Of a stretch of 64,000 nucleotides of DNA, positions 8,942 through 17,587 are shown piece by piece. Every line of letters begins with the position of its first letter. The stretch's first letter is position 1. The DNA is from Oscillospiraceae bacterium (lineage in GTDB: Bacteria; Bacillota; Clostridia; Oscillospirales; Oscillospiraceae): assembly GCA_902795045.1 (NCBI GenBank), contig CADBJU010000012.1:1-64000 (forward strand), given 5' to 3'. Under the pieces are notes generated by a model, which ran no database searches, was not told the DNA's origin, and saw nothing but the letters and a program-made list of their open reading frames with translations. A program made the translations under genes and the position numbers.

Positions 8942-10003
8942 ATGGGCCGTGACTACAAGAAAATCCCCATCGTAGACACGGCTCACAGGTGCGGGCTTGT
9001 CCTCAACCCTCGTACCCTTACCAGGGGCGAGGCTGAGGCAAGCTGCCCCTTCTGCGGTGACCACGGTGCGGGAAAATATCATCTGTTTCTGAACACCTCT
9101 ACCGATCAGTACCATTGCGTCCTCTGCGGCGCGCAGGGCAACAGCGTCACGCTGTATGCCCGCGTGATGGGACTGAGCAATCGTGAGGCGTTTCAGGAGC
9201 TGGAGGCGGGCGGCAATGTCTATCCAATGCCAAAGCAGCCCGACTCCCAATATACAGAGGCAGCGTCCCGCAAACTTTCGGAGCGCAGCGAAGTCTATTC
9301 CACTATGCTGGATCTGCTGACATTATCTGACCGGCATAAAGAGAACCTGATCGGCCGGGGGCTGTCGGAGGAACGGATCGAGCGAAACCAGTACCGCTCC
9401 ATGCCGGAGACGGAAAAGGGCCGCAGACTGCTGGCAGACCTGCTCAGAAGCTGCGGCTGTGATCTGAGCGGTATCCCCGGTTTTCGCACCCGCTACGGCG
9501 AGTGGACGTTAGCCGGGCCGAGCGGATTCCTGATCCCGGTACGAAATAAGGAGGGTTTGATCCAGGGCCTGAAGATCCGCCTCGACGATGAGGCTGATCC
9601 GGGTAGAAAGTATCGCTGGCTCTCCAGCCGGGATATGCCCAACGGCACACGCAGTTATTCCTGGATTCATGTGACCGGGAACACGGCAAGCAAACGGGCA
9701 TATCTGACGGAAGGGCCGCTCAAGGGCGATGTGGCCAGTTTTCTGGATAACGACGCGCTCTTTGTCTGCATCGGCGGCGTCAACGCTATCCACGGCCTGA
9801 AAGAGACCGTGCTGGATCTCGGCGTCACAGAGCTGGTGGAAGCCATGGACATGGACCAGACCACAAATCCCCATGTCCAAAACGCGATCCTTGCGATCCG
9901 GAAAGAAGTCGGACACCTTCCGCACATCAAGTATTCCAAATACGTATGGAGCCCGGTGTACAAGGGCGTGGATGATTATTACCATACCCGCGCCGCGGCG
10001 TAA
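8942..10003 (+). CDS. CHC2 zinc-finger / TOPRIM primase-like protein
   Basis: 353 residues. An N-terminal DnaG-type zinc-binding domain has C35-x2-C38 and C59-x2-C62. The C-terminal half looks like a TOPRIM fold: glutamate in AYLTEGPLKGD, then MDMD, then KGVDDYY. The full DnaG catalytic core and helicase-binding domain are not evident at this length. It is probably the element's primase, serving replication or conjugal strand synthesis. Starts 12 nt after the ATPase gene. Confidence 0.8.
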   Translation: MGRDYKKIPIVDTAHRCGLVLNPRTLTRGEAEASCPFCGDHGAGKYHLFLNTSTDQYHCVLCGAQGNSVTLYARVMGLSNREAFQELEAGGNVYPMPKQPDSQYTEAASRKLSERSEVYSTMLDLLTLSDRHKENLIGRGLSEERIERNQYRSMPETEKGRRLLADLLRSCGCDLSGIPGFRTRYGEWTLAGPSGFLIPVRNKEGLIQGLKIRLDDEADPGRKYRWLSSRDMPNGTRSYSWIHVTGNTASKRAYLTEGPLKGDVASFLDNDALFVCIGGVNAIHGLKETVLDLGVTELVEAMDMDQTTNPHVQNAILAIRKEVGHLPHIKYSKYVWSPVYKGVDDYYHTRAAA

Positions 10004-10013
10004 AGGAGAAAGT

Positions 10014-10253
10014 ATGCTTACAGAAAGAGAATGTGAACGCATTCAGGCGATCAAGCGCAGAAACGAGTATTGCCTGACCCCCACCCTCATGCAGAACCTG
10101 TTTCACAGGCATGAGACAGCGCGAAAAAAAGGTGACCGCCATACCATGGAAGCCATTGAATATCGGCTGACAGACATCAACTTTCACTATGAGTGCAGCC
10201 TGCTGAGCCAGGGGCGCTATGACAAGCTGGATGAAGTATTGAGAAACTGGTGA
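10014..10253 (+). CDS. small helical protein of unknown function (79 aa)
   Basis: ATG at 10014 with AAAGGAG 6 nt upstream; a longer frame from 9873 overlaps the primase gene without an RBS, so it was rejected as the start. The 79 residues are basic at the N-terminus (ERIQAIKRRN) and helical. It lies between the primase-like gene and the last operon gene; no family recognised. Confidence 0.6.
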   Translation: MLTERECERIQAIKRRNEYCLTPTLMQNLFHRHETARKKGDRHTMEAIEYRLTDINFHYECSLLSQGRYDKLDEVLRNW

Positions 10254-10266
10254 GGAGGTTTTGAAC

Positions 10267-11175
10267 ATGAGCGATATTATTTCCATGAACGATATGCTGG
10301 GCGTAGCGTCCGGCGATAAGAACAACATGCTGGGCAAGCTCCTGTATTTTTCCCTGTCCGATCTGCTGATCGACAAGGAGAAGCTGGCGGAGCTGTGCGC
10401 CGGAATGGGCATCTATTACGCGGGAGACCGCCGTGTTTCTGTCTCCGACGCCTTCAAAAGCGCCACCGGGGACATCAAGGACCGTATCGTCGTCAAGAAT
10501 TTCGGACAGCAGCAGATCTACCGGGTCTACTGCCGGGACAACGAGCACACCGCCCGTGTCCTGTCCAGAGAGAAGGAAAGCGGGCTGTTCGGCTATGATA
10601 ATCTGGCCTATGACAGCGATGTGGACGCGGCTGCCTACTGCCGCCGCGCTGGGGAGCTGTTCGAGCTGTACCAGACCTGCGCAAACCGCAAGCAGATCGA
10701 GACCATCTGCCTCAACTTTGTCCGCAGCCTGGAGGCTACGAAAATGAGCGTCAACGGACATCTTTATTTCGTCCCCCGGCACAGCATGGAGAAGGTGGAT
10801 ATCTTCGAGGACTTCATGGAGGCTCTGAGCAGTCTCAATAAGACAAAATCCCGCCTCATGGCAAACTCCATCTATATAATAGATGATGCCAAGCAGCGGG
10901 ATAAGATGACCGAGGAATTTTATGCCGCGGTGAAGAAGGAGATCGCGGAATACCAGGAGCGCGCGGACTATCTCATCAAGAGCGGCAGCCAAAGCCCCGC
11001 CATCATGGAGCGCTGGGTCATGAAGATCGACGCTCTGGAGGGGAAGAAGCGCCACTATGAGCAGGTGCTCCGCCGTGAGCTGGACGGATTGGACGAGGAA
11101 TTTGAATCCCTCAAGCTCCTGTCGCAGGAGCTGTCCCTCCGCGCAAGCGGTATCCGCTTTCAAAGAGCAGCATAA
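10267..11175 (+). CDS. conserved element protein (DUF6744-like?), function unknown
   Basis: 302 residues from the ATG at 10267; GGAGG at 10253-10257 fits this start better than the TTG at 10261. N-terminal SDIISMNDMLGVASGDKNN, then a mixed alpha/beta part and a long helical C-terminal half (~200-300). It resembles a family I know only as a domain of unknown function from Clostridia mobile elements (name given from memory). It is the last gene of the operon, followed at once by a strong terminator. Confidence 0.6.
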   Translation: MSDIISMNDMLGVASGDKNNMLGKLLYFSLSDLLIDKEKLAELCAGMGIYYAGDRRVSVSDAFKSATGDIKDRIVVKNFGQQQIYRVYCRDNEHTARVLSREKESGLFGYDNLAYDSDVDAAAYCRRAGELFELYQTCANRKQIETICLNFVRSLEATKMSVNGHLYFVPRHSMEKVDIFEDFMEALSSLNKTKSRLMANSIYIIDDAKQRDKMTEEFYAAVKKEIAEYQERADYLIKSGSQSPAIMERWVMKIDALEGKKRHYEQVLRRELDGLDEEFESLKLLSQELSLRASGIRFQRAA

Positions 11176-11185
11176 ATGATTTTTG

Positions 11186-11224
11186 CCCCTGTTGCGTTCT
11201 CACGAGCGCAGCAGGGGCTTTTTT
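11186..11224 (+). terminator. rho-independent terminator of the element operon
   Basis: Stem CCCCTGTTGCG / CGCAGCAGGGG (one G-T wobble) with a 9-nt loop, followed by a T run. It ends the long operon 11 nt after the stop at 11175. Confidence 0.9.
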
Positions 11225-11480
11225 GCGGTGAATTATTGAAATTATTGAAATATAAAATTATAATATAACAAAATTATTTGTTTTATTTCTTCATATCTAC
11301 CCAACCGCAAGTTTTTTTGAAGATTGCAAACAATCACTTTTTCTCACTATCTGATCGGTGACCGCTTTCTCGCGGTAATACCATGGATACTCTACTACGT
11401 CCACGATTACTCGTTCTTTGCAGATCTCCGCCTGAAATGGTTCTTTCCAAAGTCTATTTTCATAAATTGGAGGTTTAGAA
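11225..11480. other. AT-rich intergenic stretch before the regulator gene
   Basis: Noticeably AT-rich compared with the flanking operon (runs such as AAATTATTGAAATATAAAATT). No convincing gene: a 74-codon minus-strand frame (11297-11521) begins with TTG and lacks an RBS. It probably holds the promoter of the downstream integration module, although no clean -35/-10 pair could be assigned. Confidence 0.4.
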
Positions 11481-11972
11481 GTGAATAAATCAGACCATGA
11501 ACGGGTTTTACGAGTTCTCAACGATTATCCCAATATGATGAGGAAGATCAGCATCCTGCGTTATGAGCTTGAGCACCCGACTACTGTTACACCGGAGGAT
11601 ATGCTGGAGGCTATGAATTATGCTCATGGAGGTGGAGGCGGGGTACCAAGCAGTACTGTTTCAAATAAGACGCTTTATATAGCGATGAACTATCAGTACG
11701 CAGCTGAGCGGGCCAACACTGAGATAAGGGATCAGATACTGACCCGTCTTCTGCCGCTTGAGCAGAAGATCAAGCGTGTGGATTACTACCTTGGGCTTCT
11801 TACGGAAAACGAAGAAATGGTTTTACGGCGTATGTACATTGAAAAAATGCGTTTAAGTGAAACAGCCGCTACTATGAACATTTCTGTTTGGACGGCGAGA
11901 AGACTTCGAGACAAGGCTGTAGAAAGGCTTGCAGAAATGGTTTCCTTTGCGGAGGGAGGTGGCTGGGAATAA
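11481..11972 (+). CDS. sigma-70 region 4-like regulator of the integration module
   Basis: 163 residues starting at GTG with GGAGG 8 nt upstream. The C-terminal part (NEEMVLRRMYIEKMRLSETA then WTARRLRDKAVERL) fits a sigma region 4/ArpU-type helix-turn-helix; a Gly-rich loop (AHGGGGGVP) lies near residue 50. Proteins of this build often precede excisionase and integrase genes in Firmicutes phages and integrative elements and control late or excision functions. Base composition is lower in GC than the upstream operon. Confidence 0.65.
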   Translation: MNKSDHERVLRVLNDYPNMMRKISILRYELEHPTTVTPEDMLEAMNYAHGGGGGVPSSTVSNKTLYIAMNYQYAAERANTEIRDQILTRLLPLEQKIKRVDYYLGLLTENEEMVLRRMYIEKMRLSETAATMNISVWTARRLRDKAVERLAEMVSFAEGGGWE

Positions 11973-12110
11973 TCCAGTAATATAGTGCTTGCGGAGTTAC
12001 TTACCCAGCATTGCACTATTTTTGCTCTACTTTTGCCAAGAAACTCACGTCCTATTGCTCTTGACTCCGCAATTTGCCATGTGTTATTATTAAACTGCAA
12101 ATATTAAAAG

Positions 12111-12147
12111 ATGCTCTCCGGTACACTGTGTACCAGAGGGCATTTTC
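12111..12147 (+). terminator. hairpin with short T run upstream of xis
   Basis: Imperfect inverted repeat: ATGCTCTCCGGTACA pairs with TGTACCAGAGGGCAT around a CTG loop, followed by TTTT. It lies 25 nt before the excisionase start, so it may act as an attenuator of excisionase/integrase transcription as well as a terminator of the regulator gene. Confidence 0.55.
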
Positions 12148-12169
12148 GTTATCAAGTTCCGAGGTGAAT

Positions 12170-12373
12170 ATGATGATTGAAGAAAAAGTACCGATTCATT
12201 TAAAAGTAACAATGACTATCAAGGAAGCTGCTGAATACAGTAGTATCGGGATCAACAAGATCGACGAGTTGTTGAAACAGCCAAACTGCCCTTTCGTTCT
12301 GTTTATAGGAACTCGAAAGCTGGTAAAGCGCAGAGAGTTTGAAGAGTTTATCCACAACAGGTTAACCATTTGA
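12170..12373 (+). CDS. xis: excisionase (Tn916 Xis-like)
   Basis: 67 residues with a winged-helix/MerR-like excisionase pattern: TIKEAAEYSSIGINKIDELL, then FVLFIGTRKLVKRREFEEFI, as in Tn916 Xis. Excisionases direct the integrase toward excision. The start (ATG 12170 or 12173) follows a GAGGTG site; a longer frame from 12074 runs through the upstream hairpin and was not used. The integrase gene lies 96 nt downstream. Confidence 0.85.
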   Translation: MMIEEKVPIHLKVTMTIKEAAEYSSIGINKIDELLKQPNCPFVLFIGTRKLVKRREFEEFIHNRLTI

Positions 12374-12432
12374 GCAAATGTCAACTATTGAGAAACCGGA
12401 GGTGATATGCTATAATACATATTGTTGTATTG

Positions 12433-12465
12433 GACTCCTTTTTCGTTTGTAAAGTGAAAGGAGTC
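12433..12465 (+). promoter_or_regulatory. hairpin sequestering the integrase Shine-Dalgarno
   Basis: Perfect 9-bp inverted repeat GACTCCTTT (12433-12441) / AAAGGAGTC (12457-12465), with a 15-nt loop. The right arm contains the only SD sequence (AAAGGAG), 5 nt before the integrase ATG, so folding would block translation initiation. Regulation by this hairpin is inference. Confidence 0.6.
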
Positions 12466-12469
12466 AATT

Positions 12470-13651
12470 ATGGGCAAAAATCTTAAAGGTAGAGAATGTG
12501 GGACTGGCATCTACCAGAGAAAGGATGGTCTTTACTCAGCCAGATATAACGCAAGAGACGGCTCGCGTCCGGAGAAGTATTTTGAAACGCTGCCAGAAGC
12601 GCGCAACTGGCTTGCCGATGCAATATATCAAGATAAGCATGGCCAGATTTGCACAGGGAAGGACATGACGGTTGACCAGTGGTATCAGTTTTGGATGGAC
12701 AATCTCATTTGTGATCTGGCTCCTAATACGAGGAGAAATTACTCAGAAAGATATCTTATCAACGCACAGCCCGTTATTGGTAAGATGAAGATCACAGATG
12801 TAAAGCCCATGCACTGTAAGGCAATATTGAACCGTATGGAACCCATTTACGCCGGATCTACCATTCGACAGACATATATTGCGATCGGAACGATGTTCCG
12901 CGCAGCAGTGATGAATGATGTAATCGTAAAACATCCGATGGATGGAGTCAGATATACAAAACCGACTCGTACTCCGGATGATATTCATTTTCTCACCATT
13001 GAGGAACAGCGCCTTTTTCTTGAGGCTGCAAAGCGGTCACACAATTATCGGCAATATGTTCTTCTACTGGAGACAGGCCTCAGAACGGCAGAAATGATCG
13101 GCTTGACTTGGGATTCAATCGACTGGAGAAAACGTACGCTGACAGTAAGCAAATCCTTAGAGTATCGTCACGGAGATGGCTACTGGCGAGCAGGCCCACC
13201 CAAAACGAAGCACAGCTATCGGACAATACCGCTTACGAACAAAGCCTACGATATTTTGAAAACGGCATATGATGAGAGGACAACTAGGAAAGAGTCCGAG
13301 CTTCTGTCACAAGTCTTGGAGTATGTTGATTTACGAACCGGCGAAAAGAAGTGCCTACTGATGCGTGATCTTGTCTTTATCAACTGGCGGACAGGAGAAC
13401 CTGCAAAGAACAGCTCCTACGATACACACTTGTACAAGCTCTGTGACGAAGCCGGAATAGAGCGGTTTTGTATGCACGCATTGCGACATACCTATGCGAC
13501 CCGTGCGATTGAGAGCGGGATGCAACCGAAAGTCCTTCAAAAGCTGCTGGGTCATGCGAGCATCAAAACAACAATGGACAGATATGTCCATGTCACAGAC
13601 GACTCGCTCACAGGTGCCGTGCAGGCGTTTGAACGGAGTATGACCTTTTAA
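12470..13651 (+). CDS. int: tyrosine-type integrase of the mobile element
   Basis: 393 residues. An N-terminal arm-binding domain (~10-60), a SAM-like core-binding domain (~65-160) and a catalytic domain with R205 (ETGLRTAE), H336-x-x-R339-H340, H362 in LGHAS and the nucleophile Y372 (DRYVHV). It is complete and looks functional. It catalyses site-specific integration and excision of the element whose cargo lies upstream. As the last gene before ychF it marks the right end; the attachment core should lie in 13652-13738, but the partner copy is outside the window. Confidence 0.95.
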   Translation: MGKNLKGRECGTGIYQRKDGLYSARYNARDGSRPEKYFETLPEARNWLADAIYQDKHGQICTGKDMTVDQWYQFWMDNLICDLAPNTRRNYSERYLINAQPVIGKMKITDVKPMHCKAILNRMEPIYAGSTIRQTYIAIGTMFRAAVMNDVIVKHPMDGVRYTKPTRTPDDIHFLTIEEQRLFLEAAKRSHNYRQYVLLLETGLRTAEMIGLTWDSIDWRKRTLTVSKSLEYRHGDGYWRAGPPKTKHSYRTIPLTNKAYDILKTAYDERTTRKESELLSQVLEYVDLRTGEKKCLLMRDLVFINWRTGEPAKNSSYDTHLYKLCDEAGIERFCMHALRHTYATRAIESGMQPKVLQKLLGHASIKTTMDRYVHVTDDSLTGAVQAFERSMTF

Positions 13652-13738
13652 TTTGGCGTAAAAATGGCGTAGAGGCCAAAATCGCAAAACCCGCAAAGCA
13701 TTGAAAACACTGGATTTTTTAAAGGAGATAGATGGAAA

Positions 13739-14812
13739 ATGAAATTAGGGATCGTGGGTCTGCCCAATGTGGGCAAGACGACGCTGTTCAACGCGCTGAC
13801 CGGGTCGCAGGCCGAGACGGGCAGCTACACCAACGCCGGGGCAAAGCCCAACATCGGCACCGCCAAGGTGCCGGATGAGCGCCTTGACTGGCTGGCCGAG
13901 TACTACCACCCCAAGAAGTACACCCCCGCCACCATCGAGTTTGTGGACGTGCCGGGCGTGGCAGCCGGCGGCAAGGGCCGCGAGGTATTCCAGGCCATCC
14001 GCATGGTGGACGCGCTGGTAGAGGTCGTGCGGTGCTTTGACGACGACAGCGTCTTTCTCGAAAAGGCCGACGCCGTGCGCGATGCCGAATCCTTCGACCT
14101 GGAGCTGATCCTCGCCGACATGGAGATCGCTGAGCGCAGACTGGACCGTGCGAAGAAGAACGCCAAGAGCGGCGACAAGAAGTACAAGCGCGAGGTGGAG
14201 ATGTGCGAGGCGCTGATCGCCCACCTCGAGGCTGAGAAGCCCGCGCGTGAGTTCGAGTTCACCGACGAGGACAGGGACATTCTGGTGGACGGCGGCCTGC
14301 TGACCGTCAAGCCCGTCATCTACGTCGCCAACCTCGACGAGGGCGGCATGTCCGACCTCGACCATAACGCAAACTTCCAGGCCCTCAAGGCCTTTGCCGA
14401 GGCCAGAGGCGCGGCGGTGCTGCCGGTGGCGGCAAAGTTTGAGGAGGACATCGCGGGCCTCGACCCCGAGGAAGCAGAAATGTTCATGGCGGACCTCGGT
14501 CTCACCGAGACGGGCCTTGACCGCCTGATCAAAACCTCCTACGACCTGCTGGGCTACATCTCCTTCCTCACCGCGGGCGAGGACGACGTGCACGCCTGGA
14601 CCATCGTGCGCGGCACCAAGGCGCCCAAGGCCGCGGGCAAGGTACACACCGACATCGAGCGCGGCTTTATCCGGGCCGAGATCGTGGCCTTTGAGGACCT
14701 CAAGGCCTGCGGCTCCATGGCGGCGGCCAAGGACAAGGGCCTGTTCCGTCTTGAGGGTAAGGACTACGTCATGCAGGACGGCGACGTGACCATGTTCAGA
14801 TTCAACATTTGA
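13739..14812 (+). CDS. ychF: redox-regulated ATPase/GTPase YchF
   Basis: 357 residues, full length for the Obg-family YchF: P-loop GLPNVGKTT at 7-15, switch and DVPG motif (VDVPGVAAGG), a NLDE guanine-specificity motif altered as usual in YchF (prefers ATP), a coiled-coil helical domain, and a C-terminal TGS domain. It is a ribosome-associated translation and stress factor. An AAAGGAG RBS lies upstream. It abuts the integrase end of the mobile element and is followed by a bidirectional terminator shared with nrdD. Confidence 0.95.
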   Translation: MKLGIVGLPNVGKTTLFNALTGSQAETGSYTNAGAKPNIGTAKVPDERLDWLAEYYHPKKYTPATIEFVDVPGVAAGGKGREVFQAIRMVDALVEVVRCFDDDSVFLEKADAVRDAESFDLELILADMEIAERRLDRAKKNAKSGDKKYKREVEMCEALIAHLEAEKPAREFEFTDEDRDILVDGGLLTVKPVIYVANLDEGGMSDLDHNANFQALKAFAEARGAAVLPVAAKFEEDIAGLDPEEAEMFMADLGLTETGLDRLIKTSYDLLGYISFLTAGEDDVHAWTIVRGTKAPKAAGKVHTDIERGFIRAEIVAFEDLKACGSMAAAKDKGLFRLEGKDYVMQDGDVTMFRFNI

Positions 14813-14820
14813 TTTTCTCT

Positions 14821-14846
14821 GTCATTCTGAGCGAAGCGAAGGATCC
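14821..14846. repeat. dispersed GTCATTCTGAGCGAAGCGAA repeat
   Basis: A 20-base core identical to the one at 54582-54601 in this window. Here it is a lone half; the copy at 54.6 kb is part of a complete palindromic element. Confidence 0.7.
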
Positions 14847-14891
14847 CGTATCCGTTGGAATAACCATCTTGCGCAAAGTAACTGCGACAGC

Positions 14892-14925
14892 AAGCAGCCC
14901 CGGACCGATCGGCCCGGGGCTGCTT
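14892..14925. terminator. bidirectional terminator between ychF and nrdD
   Basis: Perfect 12-bp inverted repeat AAGCAGCCCCGG (14892-14903) / CCGGGGCTGCTT (14914-14925) between two convergent genes, 12 nt from the nrdD stop. Confidence 0.8.
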
Positions 14926-14936
14926 CGTTTATCTGT

Positions 14937-17348
14937 TTACTGTCTGTGGTTCAAAAAGCCCTTGATAGCGCCGGCGCCGGCGTACTTGGTGCCGTCGGGC
15001 AGGACCAGGGTGGGTGCCTGCTTGATGCCGTACTTCGACACAAGATCGGCGTTTTCGTCGGCCATGAGCTTGTTGTAGTGCACGCCCGCCTTGTCCAGGT
15101 AGCTGCACGCGATGCGGCAGTTGGGGCAGGTGGGAGTGGCAAAAAGGATAGGCTCATTGGCGGCTTCCTCGCTGGCTGCGGCGACAGCCACAGGCTCCAT
15201 CTCGGGGATGGGGCTGCGCTTCTTGCCGGGACGCGGCAGCTGCTCACCCTCGGCAAGGGGGCCCTCGTGGCGGAGGGTAGAGCGCTCGATGACGTACTCC
15301 TTGCGCTCCTTGTACTCCTGGGTCTTGCCCACATTCCAGTTCTGCACCGGGCGGTAGTAGCCGGTGATGCGGCTGTAGACCTCGGCGGTCTCACCGCAGT
15401 CGGGGCAGGTGAACTGCTCGCCGGTGAGGTAGCCGTGATTTTTGCAGACGGAATAGGTGGGGCTGAGGGTGTAGTAGGGCAGCTTGTAGTTCTCGGCGAT
15501 CTTGCGCACGAGGTTGGCGGCTGCCTTCCAGCTCGGCAGCTTCTCGCCCAGGAAGGCGTGGAAGACGGTGCCGGAGGTGTAGCGGGTCTGCAGATCGTCC
15601 TGCACGTCCAGGGCCTCGAAGATATCCTCGGTGTAGCCCACGGGCAGGTGGCTGGAGTTGGTGTAGTACGGAGTGCCGCCGGGCTCGGCCGCGGTGATGA
15701 TGTCGGGGTAGGTCTCCACGTCGTGCTTGGCAAGGCGGTAGGAGGTGGACTCGGCCGGGGTGGCCTCGAGGTTATACAGGTCGCCGTACATCTCCTGGTA
15801 GTCGCTCAGGCGCTCGCGCATGTGGTCGAGGACCTGCTTGGTAAACTCCTGGCATCTCGGATCGGTCATGTCGCAGCGCAGCCACTTGGCGTTCAGGCCC
15901 GCCTCGTTCATGCCCACAAGGCCGATGGTGGAGAAGTGGTTTTCAAAGGTGCCGAGGTAGTGCTTGGTGTAGGGGTAGAGGCCCTCGTTGAGGAGTTTGG
16001 TGATGACGGTGCGCTTGATCTTGAGGGAGCGCGCGGCCAGGTCCATGAGCTTGTCGAGGCGCTTGTAGAAGTCGGCCTCGTCGCTTGCCAGATAGGCAAG
16101 GCGCGGCATGTTGAGCGTCACGACGCCGATGGAGCCGGTGGACTCGCCGGAGCCGAAGAAGCCGCCGGACTTTTTACGCAGCTCTCTGAGGTCGAGGCGC
16201 AGGCGGCAGCACATGCTGCGGACATCGGAGGGCTCCATGTCGGAGTTGATGTAGTTGGAGAAGTAAGGTGTGCCGTACTTTGCGGTCATCTCGAAGAGCA
16301 TCTTGTTGTTCTCCGTCTCGGACCAGTCAAAGTCACGGGTGATGGAGTAGGTGGGGATGGGGTACTGGAAGCCGCGGCCGTTGGCGTCGCCCTCGATCAT
16401 GACGTCGATGAACGCCTTGTTGACCATGTCCATCTCCTTCTTGCAGTCACCGTAGGTGAAGTCCATCTCCTTGCCGCCGACGATGGCGGGCAGGTCCTTG
16501 AGGTCGGCCGGGACGGTCCAGTCAAGGGTGATGTTGGAGAAAGGAGCCTGAGTGCCCCAGCGGGACGGGGTGTTCACGCCGAAGACGAAGGACTGGATGC
16601 ACTGCTTGACTTCCTTGTAGTCGAGGTTGTCGATCTTGACGAAGGGAGCCAGATAGGTGTCGAAGGAGGAGAAGGCCTGGGCGCCGGCCCACTCGTTCTG
16701 CATGATGCCGAGGAAGTTGACCATCTGGTTGCAGAGGGTGGAGAGGTGGCTTGCCGGGGAGGAGTTGATCTTGCCCGGGATGCCGAGGCCCTGCTGAATG
16801 AGCTGCTTGAGGCTCCAGCCCGCGCAGTAGCCGGTCAGCATGCTGAGGTCGTGCAGGTGGATGTCGCAGTTGCGGTGGGCGTCCGCGATCTCCTGGTCAT
16901 AGACCTCGCTGAGCCAGTAGTTTGCGGTGATGGCGCCGGAGTTGGAGAGGATGAGGCCGCCGACCGAGTAGGTGACGGTGGAGTTTTCCTTGACGCGCCA
17001 GTCTTCGATGTTGAGATACTTGTCCACGGTCTCCTTGTAGTCAAGGTAGGAGCTCTTGGTGTTTCTCAGTTTCTCGCGCTGCTTGCGGTAGAGGATGTAG
17101 GCCTTGGCGACCGTCTCATAGCCGCCGCGGGAGAGCACGGCCTCCACGCTGTCCTGGATGTCCTCGACCGCGACCTTGCCGTCGTGGATCTTCGGCAGGA
17201 AATCCGCCGACACGCGCAGGGCCAAAAAGTCGATGATGCTGTCGTTATACTCGGTTTTGGTCGCGTCGAAGGCCTTCTTGATCGCGTCGGCGATCTTGTT
17301 GAGGTCAAAGTCGACAACCTTGCCGTCACGCTTTACAACCTGGTACAT
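14937..17348 (-). CDS. nrdD: anaerobic ribonucleoside-triphosphate reductase with C-terminal thioredoxin-like domain
   Basis: 803 residues. An N-terminal ATP-cone (~3-94) gives allosteric control and the large glycyl-radical barrel follows. C-terminally there is the zinc-binding cysteine pair region (CKNHG, CPDC) and the radical glycine G663 in SRITGYYRP. A Glu/Pro-rich linker (~700-730) then joins a glutaredoxin/thioredoxin-like domain with C741-P-N-C744 and the cis-Pro motif QAPTLVLPDG. Class III enzymes normally lack this fused domain; it may supply reducing equivalents in cis. The activase gene nrdG lies upstream on the same strand, separated by a palindromic repeat. Confidence 0.95.
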   Translation of the reverse strand: MYQVVKRDGKVVDFDLNKIADAIKKAFDATKTEYNDSIIDFLALRVSADFLPKIHDGKVAVEDIQDSVEAVLSRGGYETVAKAYILYRKQREKLRNTKSSYLDYKETVDKYLNIEDWRVKENSTVTYSVGGLILSNSGAITANYWLSEVYDQEIADAHRNCDIHLHDLSMLTGYCAGWSLKQLIQQGLGIPGKINSSPASHLSTLCNQMVNFLGIMQNEWAGAQAFSSFDTYLAPFVKIDNLDYKEVKQCIQSFVFGVNTPSRWGTQAPFSNITLDWTVPADLKDLPAIVGGKEMDFTYGDCKKEMDMVNKAFIDVMIEGDANGRGFQYPIPTYSITRDFDWSETENNKMLFEMTAKYGTPYFSNYINSDMEPSDVRSMCCRLRLDLRELRKKSGGFFGSGESTGSIGVVTLNMPRLAYLASDEADFYKRLDKLMDLAARSLKIKRTVITKLLNEGLYPYTKHYLGTFENHFSTIGLVGMNEAGLNAKWLRCDMTDPRCQEFTKQVLDHMRERLSDYQEMYGDLYNLEATPAESTSYRLAKHDVETYPDIITAAEPGGTPYYTNSSHLPVGYTEDIFEALDVQDDLQTRYTSGTVFHAFLGEKLPSWKAAANLVRKIAENYKLPYYTLSPTYSVCKNHGYLTGEQFTCPDCGETAEVYSRITGYYRPVQNWNVGKTQEYKERKEYVIERSTLRHEGPLAEGEQLPRPGKKRSPIPEMEPVAVAAASEEAANEPILFATPTCPNCRIACSYLDKAGVHYNKLMADENADLVSKYGIKQAPTLVLPDGTKYAGAGAIKGFLNHRQ

Positions 17349-17398
17349 ATCTGTTATCCCCCATATATATATCTAAAAATATTGAAGTGGTCTGTCTT

Positions 17399-17582
17399 TG
17401 CCTCCCTCTGTGAGGGAGGGGGACCGCCGAAGGCGGTGGAAGGAGTCAAAAAGAACGACTCCCTCAGTCAGCTTCGCTGACAGCCTTCGGCCCTGGTCGC
17501 AATCACAGATTGCTCCCCGCTTTGGCTGCAAACGTGCCCCCGGCACGTTTGCTTAACGCGTCGCGCCCTCTGAGAGGGAGCC
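17399..17582. repeat. palindromic CTCCCTC/GAGGGAG repeat element, copy 1
   Basis: An element bounded by GCCTCCCTC (left) and GAGGGAGCC (right), with internal inverted repeats (GGAGTC...GACTCCCTCAGTC and CAGCTTCGCTGA). A related copy is at 40701-40847. It fills most of the 239-bp nrdG-nrdD gap. No coding capacity; MITE-like mobility is inferred from the terminal inverted repeats and the copy number. Confidence 0.7.
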
Positions 17583-17587
17583 AATAC

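Noticed and set aside
11297-11521. 74-codon minus-strand frame before the sigma-like gene
   Set aside because: Starts with TTG, lacks an RBS and overlaps the real gene. The protein looks slightly coherent, so a degraded gene cannot be fully excluded.
14809-15078. 89-codon frame after ychF
   Set aside because: Runs through the dispersed repeat, the terminator hairpin and the nrdD 3' end; no RBS.
14946-17480. 844-codon plus-strand open frame opposite nrdD
   Set aside because: Shadow of the high-GC nrdD gene; composition is V/G/A/L/H/D-rich without any motif, and there is no RBS.
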